Below, piece after piece: positions 18,538-28,191 of a DNA stretch of 64,000 nt; the stretch's first letter is position 1, and every line of letters starts with the position of its first letter. Below the pieces are notes generated by a model, which ran no database searches, had not been told where the DNA came from, and saw only the letters and a program-made list of their open reading frames with translations. The position numbers and the translations under genes were made by a program. Source of the stretch: Pseudomonas sp. QS1027 (GTDB lineage Bacteria; Pseudomonadota; Gammaproteobacteria; Pseudomonadales; Pseudomonadaceae). Location of the stretch: contig NZ_PHSU01000007.1 of assembly GCF_002814235.1 (NCBI RefSeq), forward strand, positions 62,001-126,000, given 5' to 3'.

Positions 18538-19866
18538 CTATTCGGTCAACGAGGCGCTCACGCGATCCAGCAGCGGTTTGAACAGGTAGTTGAGGAGCGA
18601 GCGCTCCCCGGTACGGACGAACATCTCGGCCGGCATGCCGGGCTTGATCACCAGTCCATTGAGCTGTTCCAGAGAGGCTTCACTGACCGAGCTGCGTATC
18701 ACGTAGTAGGGGGCGCCGGTTTTTTCGTCGAGCAACTGGTCGGCCGACACCAGGCTGACCTCGCCCGCGACACGGGGCGTCACGCTCTGATTGAACGCCG
18801 TGAACAGGATGTCCACCGGCAGGGCCGGACTGACCTTGTCCACCAGGCTGATCGGCAAGCGCCCCTCCACCTCCAGATGCTGGCCTTGAGGCACGATCTC
18901 CAGCAGTGTGTCGCCGGCACGGACCACGGCGCCCTCGGTATGCACGCTCAAGTTGACGGCAATCCCTTGCGCTGGCGCGTTGACCTCGGTGTGCTGCAAG
19001 TCAAAACTCGCCGACGCCAGCTGTTGTTCCAGGGTCAGGCACTTGAGTCGCACCTCGGCCAACTCGCCACGGACTTCGGTCTGATATTCCTCGACATGCC
19101 GGGAGAGCCTTAGCTGCGACTCGAGTATTTCCTGTTTCAGCAGCCCGATTTCCCCCTTGTTCCGCGCGATCTGCTGCTGAACCTGGGACAACTGGCGCTC
19201 CTGCTCCAGCAGACGATTACTCGCAATATGTCCCTCATCCGCCAGAGGGCGCAGTTTCTCCAGTTGACGGCGCAGCGATCCGGCCTGGGCGTCCAGGTCA
19301 TTGCGGGCCTGGCGCAGGCCGGAGAGTTGGGCGGTCGCCCCGTCGATGCGGGCACGGATGCCCGCCTGCTCGCGATAAAAGGCTTCGCGCCGACTAGCGA
19401 AAAGTTGCCGCTGCCCCTCCAGGACAACCGCCAGCAACGGATCGGCATCGGCACTCAACTCGGCTGGAAACTGAACCTGCGCCAGATTATCCCGCTCGCT
19501 CTGCCAGCGGGCCTGAGTGGCCAGGGCTTGACGGTACTGGGCCTGCAAGGATTGGACAGTGGCCGACAGTTGGGTCTGATCCAGGCGAAACAGCACCTGC
19601 CCCTTCTCGACCTTCTCTCCCTCTCTGACCAGAATCCCACTGACGGCTCCCCCGCCCAGGGACTGGACGGCCTTGCGCTTGCCGGACACGACAACCGTGC
19701 TCGGCACACTGACGCCTTGATCCAGCGGTGCCAGGGCCGCCCAGCTGAAGAAACCGCCGGCACCGAACACCACCAGTGCCCAACCCAAGCTGACGAAAAA
19801 CGCGGCCCCGCGCTGCGGACACGAGGTGAGCGCAGGGTGATGTGGCGTGATGCTCTCTGAACTCAT
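18538..19866 (-). CDS. HlyD-family membrane fusion adaptor (AprE/HasE type)
   Basis: This 442-aa protein has a short cytoplasmic N-terminus, one membrane helix (about residues 23-46, AAFFVSLGWALVVFGAGGFFSW), and a lipoyl/barrel half-motif (GGGAVSGILVREGEKVEKGQVLFRLD). A long coiled-coil hairpin (about 100-285) is followed by the second lipoyl half (VNAPAQGIAVNLSVHTEGAVVRAGDTLLEIVP) and a C-terminal barrel with GLVIKPGMPAEMFVRTGERSLLNYLFKPL, the classic adaptor ending. Its ATG overlaps the ABC stop (ATGA), so the two proteins are translationally coupled. It bridges the ABC exporter to the TolC protein. Confidence 0.93.
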   Translation of the reverse strand: MSSESITPHHPALTSCPQRGAAFFVSLGWALVVFGAGGFFSWAALAPLDQGVSVPSTVVVSGKRKAVQSLGGGAVSGILVREGEKVEKGQVLFRLDQTQLSATVQSLQAQYRQALATQARWQSERDNLAQVQFPAELSADADPLLAVVLEGQRQLFASRREAFYREQAGIRARIDGATAQLSGLRQARNDLDAQAGSLRRQLEKLRPLADEGHIASNRLLEQERQLSQVQQQIARNKGEIGLLKQEILESQLRLSRHVEEYQTEVRGELAEVRLKCLTLEQQLASASFDLQHTEVNAPAQGIAVNLSVHTEGAVVRAGDTLLEIVPQGQHLEVEGRLPISLVDKVSPALPVDILFTAFNQSVTPRVAGEVSLVSADQLLDEKTGAPYYVIRSSVSEASLEQLNGLVIKPGMPAEMFVRTGERSLLNYLFKPLLDRVSASLTE

Positions 19867-21599
19867 GCGCCTGTTTTCCTTGGCGATTGAATGGCAGCTT
19901 TCGAAGCCGCCTCCCGGGTTCTCGATAAACTTTCGAGCACCTGCGAACGCGGACCGAAGGCCCGCACTTTCCCCTCTTCCAGCACCATCAACTGATCGGC
20001 CTGGACCAGAACGTGGGTGCGGTGGGTCACCAGAATCACCGTGCTGCCCTGGGCTTTCAGTTGGGCAATGGCCCGGGTGAGGGCCGCTTCACCCTCGGTA
20101 TCAAGATTGGAGTTCGGCTCATCCAGCACCACCAGGCGAGGCCGGCCATAGAGCGCCCGGGCCAAGGCCACGCGCTGCTTCTGGCCTCCGGAAAGGCCGG
20201 CGCCGGCGTCCCCCAGCACCGAGTCATAACCCTGTGGAAGGCGCAGGATCAACTCATGAACACCCGCCTGCCGGGCTGCCTCGACGACCTTGTCCGGGTT
20301 CGGCGCGCCGAAACGGGCAATATTTTCAGCCACGGAACCGCTGAACAGCTCGATGTTCTGCGGCAAGTAGCCAATATGGGGACCCAGTTCGTTGCGGTCC
20401 CAGCGATGGATATCGGCACCGTCCAGCCGCACCACCCCGCCCTGGACCGGCCAGATGCCCAGCAGCACGCGAATCAGGCTCGACTTGCCCGCGCCGGAGG
20501 CCCCCAGCACCCCCAGCACTTCACCGGCCGCCAGTTGGAAACTCACTTGATGCAAGGTCGTGCGCTGCTGGCCGGGAGGCCCGGCACTCACCTGCTCGAA
20601 TGCCAGTTGCCCCTTGGGAGCGGGCAAGGCCATCGCTCCCACCGATTCGGGAAACTCATTGAGTAGCGCGTCGAGACGCTGATAAGCCGACCTGGCCGCG
20701 TTCCAATGCCTGGAGGTGGCAATCAACTGGTCGATGGGCAGCAACACCCTTCCCATCAGGATGGAACCGGCAATCATCATCCCGGCGCTCATATCACCAA
20801 TGATCACCAGCAACGCACCGAGCCCCAGCACCAGGGATTGCAGGCACTGGCGAAAGCCTTTGCTCAGATGAGTCATGACCGCGCCCGTGTCGCCGGCCCG
20901 GTTCTGTTGCGAGAGGAAGTGGGCGTAGGGCTCGAACCAGCGTTGGCGCAACACACCCAGCATGCCCATGGCCTGGATGGTCTCGGCATTGCGCAAATGG
21001 CTGGCGGCCAATTGACTGGCCTCTTGCGAATGGCGACTGGCTTCAGCCAGCGGCTTCCTGGTCATCCATTCATTGAGCAGCGCCATGCTCACCAGCAGCA
21101 CGGCTCCCGCACAGGCGAATACACCCAGCCAGAAGCTGAACATAAACATCACCGCCAGGTAGATCGGAAACCAGGGCGCATCGAAAAAAGCGAACAAGGC
21201 CGGGCCGGTCAGGAACTGGCGAATATGGTTCAGATCGCCGAGGGCCTGCGCGCCATGCCCGTCACCACGGACCAGGTTGCGCGCGAAGGCGGCCTGGTAG
21301 ACCCGCAGGTTGAAACGCTGATCGAGATGCCCCGCGACACGGCTGACGACAAAGTTGCGAACCGTCTCCAGCAGCCCGATAAAAACGAAGAATCCCACGA
21401 TCATCAGCGTCAACATAACCAGCGTGGTCTGGTTTTGCGAAGTCAGGACCCGATCATAAACCTGCAGCATATATATCGAGGGGGCCAGCATCAGCACATT
21501 GATCAAGGCGGTAAAACAGCCCACGCTGATCAGAATACTCTTATATTCCCCGAGCACTTCTATCAACGGTGCCGTAGGTGTTGTCGCCAAGGGTTTCAT
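19863..21599 (-). CDS. Type I secretion ABC transporter/permease (PrtD/HasD type)
   Basis: The product is 578 aa, normal for the PrtD/AprD/HasD family. The membrane domain (about 15-300) has no C39 peptidase or C39-like domain in front, so the cargo keeps its ends and is expected to carry a C-terminal signal. The nucleotide-binding domain has Walker A GASGAGKSS (366-374), signature LSGGQKQR (469-476), Walker B LVVLDE (489-494) and the H-loop THR. It lies 123 bp downstream of the small acidic protein at 21723, which by position should be its substrate. Confidence 0.93.
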   Translation of the reverse strand: MKPLATTPTAPLIEVLGEYKSILISVGCFTALINVLMLAPSIYMLQVYDRVLTSQNQTTLVMLTLMIVGFFVFIGLLETVRNFVVSRVAGHLDQRFNLRVYQAAFARNLVRGDGHGAQALGDLNHIRQFLTGPALFAFFDAPWFPIYLAVMFMFSFWLGVFACAGAVLLVSMALLNEWMTRKPLAEASRHSQEASQLAASHLRNAETIQAMGMLGVLRQRWFEPYAHFLSQQNRAGDTGAVMTHLSKGFRQCLQSLVLGLGALLVIIGDMSAGMMIAGSILMGRVLLPIDQLIATSRHWNAARSAYQRLDALLNEFPESVGAMALPAPKGQLAFEQVSAGPPGQQRTTLHQVSFQLAAGEVLGVLGASGAGKSSLIRVLLGIWPVQGGVVRLDGADIHRWDRNELGPHIGYLPQNIELFSGSVAENIARFGAPNPDKVVEAARQAGVHELILRLPQGYDSVLGDAGAGLSGGQKQRVALARALYGRPRLVVLDEPNSNLDTEGEAALTRAIAQLKAQGSTVILVTHRTHVLVQADQLMVLEEGKVRAFGPRSQVLESLSRTREAASKAAIQSPRKTGA

Positions 21600-21640
21600 T
21601 GACTTCCTTGAATAGTATTTCGCGTGCGTAAAACATCAGA

Positions 21641-21665
21641 AGAGCAGCGCCCAGGGCACTGCTCT
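21641..21665 (-). terminator. Intercistronic hairpin between putative cargo and exporter
   Basis: AGAGCAGTGCCC and GGGCGCTGCTCT (minus strand) pair over 12 positions with one G-U pair, directly after the cargo gene and before the ABC gene. It lacks a T-run, so it probably lets part of the transcripts through, giving more cargo than exporter mRNA. Confidence 0.6.
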
Positions 21666-21722
21666 TGGTGAGTTCAAACGAATAAACTGACCGGGTTACT
21701 TATAAACCGGTGAGAGGGACTA

Positions 21723-22301
21723 TTACGCAACCATATCCAGGATAGAAGGAAGCAGCGCATCATCAATACGCCAGCCGAAGTCGCTGTCGGTCAACTCGCT
21801 ATAGGCATCCAACTGTTTGGCAGCGAGCGCAGACTCGCTGCGCGCTGTATGATTACAATCGTGCGGGCCAGAAAACTCTACTTTACATTCCGGCATGCCA
21901 GAAACCACCTCATCAACCTCTCCTTCAAGCCTGTCAAACACCTCTCTGCCGAGGCCCTCATCGCCTATAAGCCCCCTGGGTTGAGGCTGCGCATCATCTG
22001 AAATCAGGTCAAGCAACGCCTGGATTTCCATAAGATCTCGCTGCACATTTTCTGAAAGCTTGGCAATTTTGGCGCTCCAGCCATGATAGTCAAAACTATA
22101 GAAAGGAGCGTTGACCGCCGGCGGTTGCCCGCGCTCAGAGTCTATCTCCGCCTCTCCCCTCCAGAAAACCTGCAGATCACGCACCCGGTTGAAATTAGGG
22201 TCGACAGCAGCCGGCTTCGCGAGATCACCAATTGTTACCTCCATCCTTTCGTTCCAGAAAGAAGGCATCCGATCATACATATTGATAATGTCCATTGACA
22301 T
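21723..22301 (-). CDS. Unrecognised 192-aa protein, probable type I secretion cargo
   Basis: I do not recognise this protein. It is 192 aa and acidic, with no signal peptide, no RTX nonapeptides, and just two cysteines (PECKVEF and HDCNH). A likely helical middle (WSAKIAKLSENVQRDLMEIQALLDLI) is followed by an acidic region (GDEGLGREVFDRLEGEVDEVVSG). The C-terminus ends in DDALLPSILDMVA, an acidic residue followed by small hydrophobics, as in non-cleaved type I substrates. The size resembles HasA hemophores but the sequence does not. The start at 22301 has GGAGTG five bases upstream. Its base composition is more AT-rich than neighbouring genes, a possible sign of transfer. The cargo role is inferred from position and C-terminus. 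Confidence 0.65.
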   Translation of the reverse strand: MSMDIINMYDRMPSFWNERMEVTIGDLAKPAAVDPNFNRVRDLQVFWRGEAEIDSERGQPPAVNAPFYSFDYHGWSAKIAKLSENVQRDLMEIQALLDLISDDAQPQPRGLIGDEGLGREVFDRLEGEVDEVVSGMPECKVEFSGPHDCNHTARSESALAAKQLDAYSELTDSDFGWRIDDALLPSILDMVA

Positions 22302-22316
22302 AAATCACTCCATATA

Positions 22317-22362
22317 ACGACGAGTCAATGAGCGCCCAATACCCATTGGGCGTGCTCGTCGT
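22317..22362 (-). promoter_or_regulatory. Two-tier hairpin in the leader of the putative cargo gene
   Basis: On the minus strand ACGACGAG (22355-22362) pairs with CTCGTCGT (22317-22324). Inside it GCCCAAT (22345-22351) pairs with ATTGGGC (22334-22340) around GGGT. The structure ends about 8 bp before the GGAG ribosome-binding site of the gene at 22301, so it could stabilise the mRNA or control translation. Confidence 0.6.
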
Positions 22363-22434
22363 CCATTTAATAAAACTTATGAAGTGAGGGTTATATAAAT
22401 AGATATCACCACTGTTCCATGGCAAATCCTGAGC

Positions 22435-22460
22435 AAAAAAAAGGGGAGCACATGCTCCCC
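22435..22460 (-). terminator. Rho-independent terminator of the pyruvate carboxylase operon
   Basis: Minus-strand GGGGAGC, loop ATGT, GCTCCCC followed by eight T, 38 bp after the biotin-carrier subunit stop. This is a textbook intrinsic terminator. Confidence 0.92.
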
Positions 22461-22497
22461 CGAGGAAAAACGTTTGTAGGCGAAGGCTATTTATTGA

Positions 22498-24306
22498 TCA
22501 GCCTTCGATCTCGATCAGAATCTCGCCCGGATTGACCCGGTCGCCCTTGGCCACATGAATAGCGACAACCTTGCCCGCCACCGCCGCCTGCACTTCGGTT
22601 TCCATTTTCATGGCCTCGGTGATCAGTACGGCCTGGCCGGCTTTCACGGTGTCGCCTTCCTTGACCAGCACATCGACGATATTGCCCGGCATGGTGGTGC
22701 TGACATGGCCCGGCGCGCTGGCCTGCTTGCGCTTGCTGCTGCCACCGCCGACAAATTCATTGAGCGGTTCGAACACCACTTCTTCCGGCATGCCGTCGAT
22801 GGACAGGTAGAAGTGCCGCTTGCCTCCGGCCTTCACACCCACACCGGTGATGTCCACGCGGTAGGTTTCGCCGTGCACGTCGATGACGAACTCGGTCGGT
22901 ACGCCCTCGCCGCCCGCCGAACTCACGCCACCGGCTTCAGGGATCGGCAACAGTACTTCAGGGGTCAGGGTACCGGCCTCACGCTCTTCGAGGAACTTGC
23001 GCCCGATATCCGGGAACATGGCGTAGGTCAGCACGTCCTCTTCCGACTTGGCCAGGGCACCGATCTCGCCGCGCAACTTGACCATTTCCGGCTTGAGCAG
23101 GTCGGCCGGACGCACGTCGATCACTTCTTCGCTGCCGATGGCCTGGCGCCGCAGTTTCTCGTTGACCGTGCCCGGCGCCTTGCCGTAGCCGCCTTGCAGG
23201 TACAGCTTCACTTCGTTGGTGATGGTCTTGTAGCGCTCGCCGGCGAGGACGTTGAAGAACGCCTGGGTGCCGACGATCTGCGAGGTCGGGGTCACCAGCG
23301 GCGGGAAGCCGAGGTCTTCACGCACTCGCGGAATTTCCGCCAGCACTTCGCCCATGCGGTTCAAGGCACCCTGCTCTTTCAGCTGGTTGGCGAGGTTGGA
23401 GATCATCCCGCCCGGCACCTGGTTGACCTGCACGCGGGTGTCGACGGCGGTGAATTCGCTTTCGAACTGATGGTACTTCTTGCGCACGGCGTAGAAGTAC
23501 AAGCCGATTTCCTGCAACAGTTCCAGATCCAGGCCGGTGTCGAACTCGCTGCCTTTAAGGGCCGCGACCATCGACTCGGTGCCCGGATGGCTGGTGCCCC
23601 AGGCAAAGCTGGAGATCGCGGTGTCGATATGATCGGCACCGTTTTCCACCGCTTTGAGCTGGCACATCGCGGCCAGGCCGGCGGTGTCGTGGGAGTGGAT
23701 AAACACCGGCAGCGACTGCTCGGATTTCAGCGCCTTGACCAACTCGCCCGTGGCGTACGGGGTCAGCAGGCCAGCCATGTCCTTGATCGCCACCGAGTCG
23801 CAACCCATGGCTTCCATCTGCTTGGCCTGGGCCACGAACGCCTCGATGGTGTGCACCGGGCTGGTGGTGTAGGCGATGGTGCCCTGGGCATGCTTGCCCG
23901 CCGCTTTCACCGCTTCGATGGCAACCCGCAGGTTACGCACGTCGTTCATGGCGTCGAAGATGCGGAACACATCGATACCGTTGACCGCCGCCTTGGCGAC
24001 AAAAGCCCGGACCACATCGTCGCTGTAATGGCGGTAGCCCAACAGGTTCTGGCCACGCAGGAGCATTTGCAGGCGGGTGTTGGGCAAGGCCGCGCGCAGT
24101 TGGCGCAGACGCTCCCACGGGTCTTCTTTCAGGAAGCGCACGCAGGCGTCGAAGGTCGCGCCGCCCCAGACTTCCAGGGACCAGTAGCCGACCTTGTCGA
24201 GCTTCTCGCAGATCGGCAGCATGTCTTCGGTGCGCATGCGGGTGGCGAGCAGCGATTGGTGGGCGTCGCGCAGGATAGTGTCGGTAACGTGAATCTTCTT
24301 GGTCAT
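22498..24306 (-). CDS. oadA: Pyruvate carboxylase subunit B (OadA-type carboxyltransferase with biotin carrier)
   Basis: This 602-aa subunit carries the pyruvate carboxyltransferase TIM barrel (KKIHVTDTILRDAHQSLLATRM, metal-binding HSHDTAG). At the C-terminus is the biotinyl domain with EAMKMETEV, whose Lys is biotinylated. With the biotin carboxylase encoded 11 bp upstream it forms the two-subunit pyruvate carboxylase of pseudomonads that refills oxaloacetate; the family name also covers oxaloacetate decarboxylase alpha, but no beta or gamma pump subunit is present. I choose the ATG at 24306, with GAGGA 9 bp upstream, over one at 24321 that lies inside the previous gene. Confidence 0.93.
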   Translation of the reverse strand: MTKKIHVTDTILRDAHQSLLATRMRTEDMLPICEKLDKVGYWSLEVWGGATFDACVRFLKEDPWERLRQLRAALPNTRLQMLLRGQNLLGYRHYSDDVVRAFVAKAAVNGIDVFRIFDAMNDVRNLRVAIEAVKAAGKHAQGTIAYTTSPVHTIEAFVAQAKQMEAMGCDSVAIKDMAGLLTPYATGELVKALKSEQSLPVFIHSHDTAGLAAMCQLKAVENGADHIDTAISSFAWGTSHPGTESMVAALKGSEFDTGLDLELLQEIGLYFYAVRKKYHQFESEFTAVDTRVQVNQVPGGMISNLANQLKEQGALNRMGEVLAEIPRVREDLGFPPLVTPTSQIVGTQAFFNVLAGERYKTITNEVKLYLQGGYGKAPGTVNEKLRRQAIGSEEVIDVRPADLLKPEMVKLRGEIGALAKSEEDVLTYAMFPDIGRKFLEEREAGTLTPEVLLPIPEAGGVSSAGGEGVPTEFVIDVHGETYRVDITGVGVKAGGKRHFYLSIDGMPEEVVFEPLNEFVGGGSSKRKQASAPGHVSTTMPGNIVDVLVKEGDTVKAGQAVLITEAMKMETEVQAAVAGKVVAIHVAKGDRVNPGEILIEIEG

Positions 24307-24317
24307 TGTAATAATCC

Positions 24318-25733
<1,416 letters not shown>

Positions 25734-25862
25734 TTGGAAATTCCTAAGCCGCTGGAACAAACAACCCTTGGGGTGCAACCGGAAAAACGGGTCGGCGCGT
25801 GACTAAATGTTTCAAGCCAGTCGCGCAGTCCACACTAGACCTCCCCAGTGATAAACCAAAAT

Positions 25863-25898
25863 CAATAATTATTGGGTCGCTCATAAGCAAAAGCTTAT
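25863..25898. promoter_or_regulatory. Two palindromes in the LysR/pyruvate carboxylase promoter region
   Basis: CAATAATTATTG (25863-25874) is a perfect 12-bp palindrome. ATAAGC-AAAA-GCTTAT (25883-25898) is an interrupted one, 38 bp before the LysR start. LysR regulators bind such AT-rich dyads near their own divergent promoters, so these are candidate operator sites. Confidence 0.55.
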
Positions 25899-25935
25899 AG
25901 TTGAACGGTTCGCGGCCCTCATGAGTGTTTATAAA

Positions 25936-26898
25936 ATGCGTAAGTCCTTGATGCGTATGACATTACGTCAACTCAAGATTTTCAATGAGGTCTGCGATCT
26001 GCGTTCCTACAGTCGCGCAGCTGATGAAATGTCTCTCACACAACCGGCCGTAAGCCTACAAATTCGTCAGCTGGAAGAGCTGATCGGCCAGCCGTTGTTC
26101 GATTACGTCGGCAAAAAGCTCTATATGACTGAAGCGGCTGAAGCGTTACAGCGGGCCAGCCGGGACATTTTCGGGCGGCTGGAAAACCTCGATATGCAGC
26201 TCTCGGACATGCAGGGCTCGCTGCAGGGGCAGCTGAAACTGGCGGTGGAATCCAGCGCCAAGTATTTCGTGCCGCACCTGTTTGCCGCGTTCAAGCGCCA
26301 GCATCCCGAGGTCAACCTGCACCTGACGGTGGTCAACCGCGCACAGGCGCTGCGGCGCCTCTCGGACAACCGTGACGACCTGCTGATCATGTCGATGGTG
26401 CCCCAGGACATGGGGCTCGAATTCCTGCCGTTCCTGAACAACCCGATTGTCGCGGTGGCGCCGCCGGATCATCCGCTGTGCCACGGCGGCCCGCTGCGCT
26501 TGCAGGACCTGGAGCCGTATACGCTGTTGATCCGCGAAGCGGGGTCGGGAACGCGGATCGCGTGCGAGGAGTATTTCAAGGAGAAACGCGTGCACTTCTC
26601 GCAGACACTGGAAGTGACCTCGGGCGAAGCCCAGCGCGAGTGTGTGGTGGCGGGGCTGGGCCTGGCCCTGTTGACGCGCCATGCCCTGAGCCTGGAACTG
26701 GCGACCGGCGTGCTCCGAGAACTGCCGGTGGAAGAACTGCCGCTCTATCGCAGTTGGTGCCTGGTTCAGGCCAAGGACAAACGCCTGTCACCGGTCGCCC
26801 ATGCGTTCCTGGGGTTTATTCGCAGTGAACGGTTACAAATCAGCGGGCTGGTTGAGCGCTTCGACGGTCGGATGCCGCATCCGCCTGCCAGTAATTGA
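25936..26898 (+). CDS. LysR-type transcriptional regulator
   Basis: The 320-aa regulator has a clear N-terminal winged helix (TLRQLKIFNEVCDLRSYSRAADEMSLTQPAVSLQIRQLEELIGQPLFDYVGKKLYMTEAA) followed by a periplasmic-binding-like effector domain. It resembles the CbbR-like LysR next to the pyruvate carboxylase genes in other pseudomonads and is divergent from them. I prefer the ATG at 25936 with GAGTG upstream; an in-frame ATG at 25921 is also possible. It probably senses a central carbon metabolite and controls anaplerosis; the effector is unknown. Its 3' end overlaps the convergent small gene at 26840 by 59 bp. Confidence 0.9.
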   Translation: MRKSLMRMTLRQLKIFNEVCDLRSYSRAADEMSLTQPAVSLQIRQLEELIGQPLFDYVGKKLYMTEAAEALQRASRDIFGRLENLDMQLSDMQGSLQGQLKLAVESSAKYFVPHLFAAFKRQHPEVNLHLTVVNRAQALRRLSDNRDDLLIMSMVPQDMGLEFLPFLNNPIVAVAPPDHPLCHGGPLRLQDLEPYTLLIREAGSGTRIACEEYFKEKRVHFSQTLEVTSGEAQRECVVAGLGLALLTRHALSLELATGVLRELPVEELPLYRSWCLVQAKDKRLSPVAHAFLGFIRSERLQISGLVERFDGRMPHPPASN

Positions 26899-27031
26899 GT
26901 GCGGCGATTTCCTGTTGCAGTTGGCGCAGTTCGGTGCGGTCTTCGATTGCGCGACGAAATTCCATGCGGCGCTGATCTTCCTGCTGCCGACGGGTTTTGA
27001 CGCTGCTTTGCTCTTCGTGGTGCCGGGCCAT
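26840..27031 (-). CDS. Small charged protein (PA3496-like family)
   Basis: A 63-aa protein starts at the ATG at 27031 with GGGAGA 8 bp upstream: MARHHEEQSSVKTRRQQEDQ, then RRMEFRRAIEDRTELRQLQQEIAALNYW. It is rich in Arg, Glu and Gln, probably one long helix, with no signal peptide or membrane segment. The RRQQEDQRRMEFRRAIEDR stretch resembles a short conserved Pseudomonas family that I know as PA3496-like; its function is not established. The 3' end runs antisense over the last 59 bp of the LysR gene. Confidence 0.65.
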   Translation of the reverse strand: MARHHEEQSSVKTRRQQEDQRRMEFRRAIEDRTELRQLQQEIAALNYWQADAASDRRSAQPAR

Positions 27032-27126
27032 TTCGAGTCTCCCAGGTTGGGTACGGGAGTTACAGAGTGGACGGGAGCAATGACGGTTTGGCGGCAACCA
27101 CGTGACAGGCAGATGAAAATTGCCCC

Positions 27127-27148
27127 TGTGGCGAGCGGGCTCGCCACA
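27127..27148. repeat. REP-type hairpin
   Basis: TGTGGCGAG, CGGG, CTCGCCACA: the GTGGCGAGCGGGCTCGCC type of repetitive extragenic palindrome frequent in fluorescent pseudomonads, between the small gene and the RpiR regulator. Confidence 0.75.
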
Positions 27149-27180
27149 CAGGCCCATCCGACGCAGGGAGTAAGCGGACC

Positions 27181-28047
27181 TCAGTCGTCGAGGGCTTTCA
27201 CCGACTTGGGCGACAAGCGCAGGCTGCGCAAGCTGCGCTTGACGCTCTTGAGGTGATTCACCAGGCTCGGCCCACGGGCCATGGCCACGCCCATGGCCAG
27301 CACATCGATCACCACCAGGTGGGCGATACGCGAGGTCAGCGGGGTATAGATCTCGGTGTCTTCGTGCACGTCGATGGCCAGGTTCACCGTCGACAGCTCG
27401 GCCAGCGGTGTCTGGCTCGGGCACAGGGTGATCAGGGTCGCGCCGCTTTCACGTACCAGGTTGGCGGTGATCAGCAGGTCCTTGGAACGGCCCGACTGGG
27501 AAATGCAGATCGCCACGTCGGTAGGCTTGAGCGTCACCGCCGACATCGCCTGCATGTGCGGGTCGGAATACGCCGCCGCCGTCAGCAGCAACCGGAAGAA
27601 CTTGTGCTGGGCATCCGCCGCCACCGCACCGGAAGCGCCGAAGCCGTAGAACTCCACCCGCTGCGCCGCCGACATGGCGGTCACGGCCCGTTGCAGCGCG
27701 GCCGGATCGAGTTTTTCGCGCACGTCCATCAGGGTATGCAGGGTGGTGTCGAAGATCTTCAGGCTGTAGTCCGCCACCGAATCGTCTTCGTGAATCGCGA
27801 ACTGCCCGAAGCTGGCGCCGGCCGCCAGGCTCTGGGCCAGCTTCAGTTTCAGGTCCTGGAAACCCGAGCAACCGATGGCCCGGCAGAAACGCACAATGGT
27901 CGGTTCGCTGATGCCCACGCTGTGGGCCAGGTCAGCCATGGAACTGTGCATCACCGCCGCTGGATCGAGCAGGACGTGATCGGCAACCTTGAGCTCCGAC
28001 TTGCGCAGCAGGTTGCGAGACTGGGCGATGTGTTGCAACAGATTCAA
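27181..28047 (-). CDS. MurR/RpiR-family transcriptional regulator (HexR-like)
   Basis: This 288-aa regulator has an N-terminal RpiR helix-turn-helix (SELKVADHVLLDPAAVMHSSMADLAHSVGISEPTIVRFCRAIGCSGFQDLKLKLAQSL) and a sugar isomerase (SIS) domain at about 120-250 (VEFYGFGASGAVAADAQHKFFRLL, AICISQSGRSKDLLITANLVRESGATLITLCP) that binds phosphosugars. HexR, the best-known relative, is released from DNA by KDPG. A TGTAGTTATACTACA site 48 bp upstream fits the HexR operator consensus, implying autoregulation and overlap with the HexR regulon. True hexR usually sits next to zwf, so I do not give that symbol. Confidence 0.88.
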   Translation of the reverse strand: MNLLQHIAQSRNLLRKSELKVADHVLLDPAAVMHSSMADLAHSVGISEPTIVRFCRAIGCSGFQDLKLKLAQSLAAGASFGQFAIHEDDSVADYSLKIFDTTLHTLMDVREKLDPAALQRAVTAMSAAQRVEFYGFGASGAVAADAQHKFFRLLLTAAAYSDPHMQAMSAVTLKPTDVAICISQSGRSKDLLITANLVRESGATLITLCPSQTPLAELSTVNLAIDVHEDTEIYTPLTSRIAHLVVIDVLAMGVAMARGPSLVNHLKSVKRSLRSLRLSPKSVKALDD

Positions 28048-28091
28048 AGGACTGGACTCATTGTTATGGGCGAATGCCTGGGATGTAGCAG

Positions 28092-28112
28092 TCTTGTAGT
28101 TATACTACAAGA
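28092..28112 (-). promoter_or_regulatory. HexR/RpiR-type operator
   Basis: A perfect 21-bp interrupted palindrome: 9-bp arms TCTTGTAGT and ACTACAAGA around TAT. The core TGTAGTTATACTACA (28095-28109) agrees at every position with TGTARTWWWAYTACA, the operator I know for HexR. It lies 45-65 bp before the RpiR-family ATG. Confidence 0.8.
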
Positions 28113-28191
28113 ATTCGCGGATTGCCCGTTCCATTACGTAACCGGCCTCCCCGCTACCGTAGCGCAGGGAGCATGTAGCCCCTGTCGGCGC

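Noticed and set aside
21723..22301. HasA hemophore as identity of the type I cargo
   Set aside because: Size and operon order fit, but the sequence lacks HasA features and no hasR-type receptor gene is adjacent.
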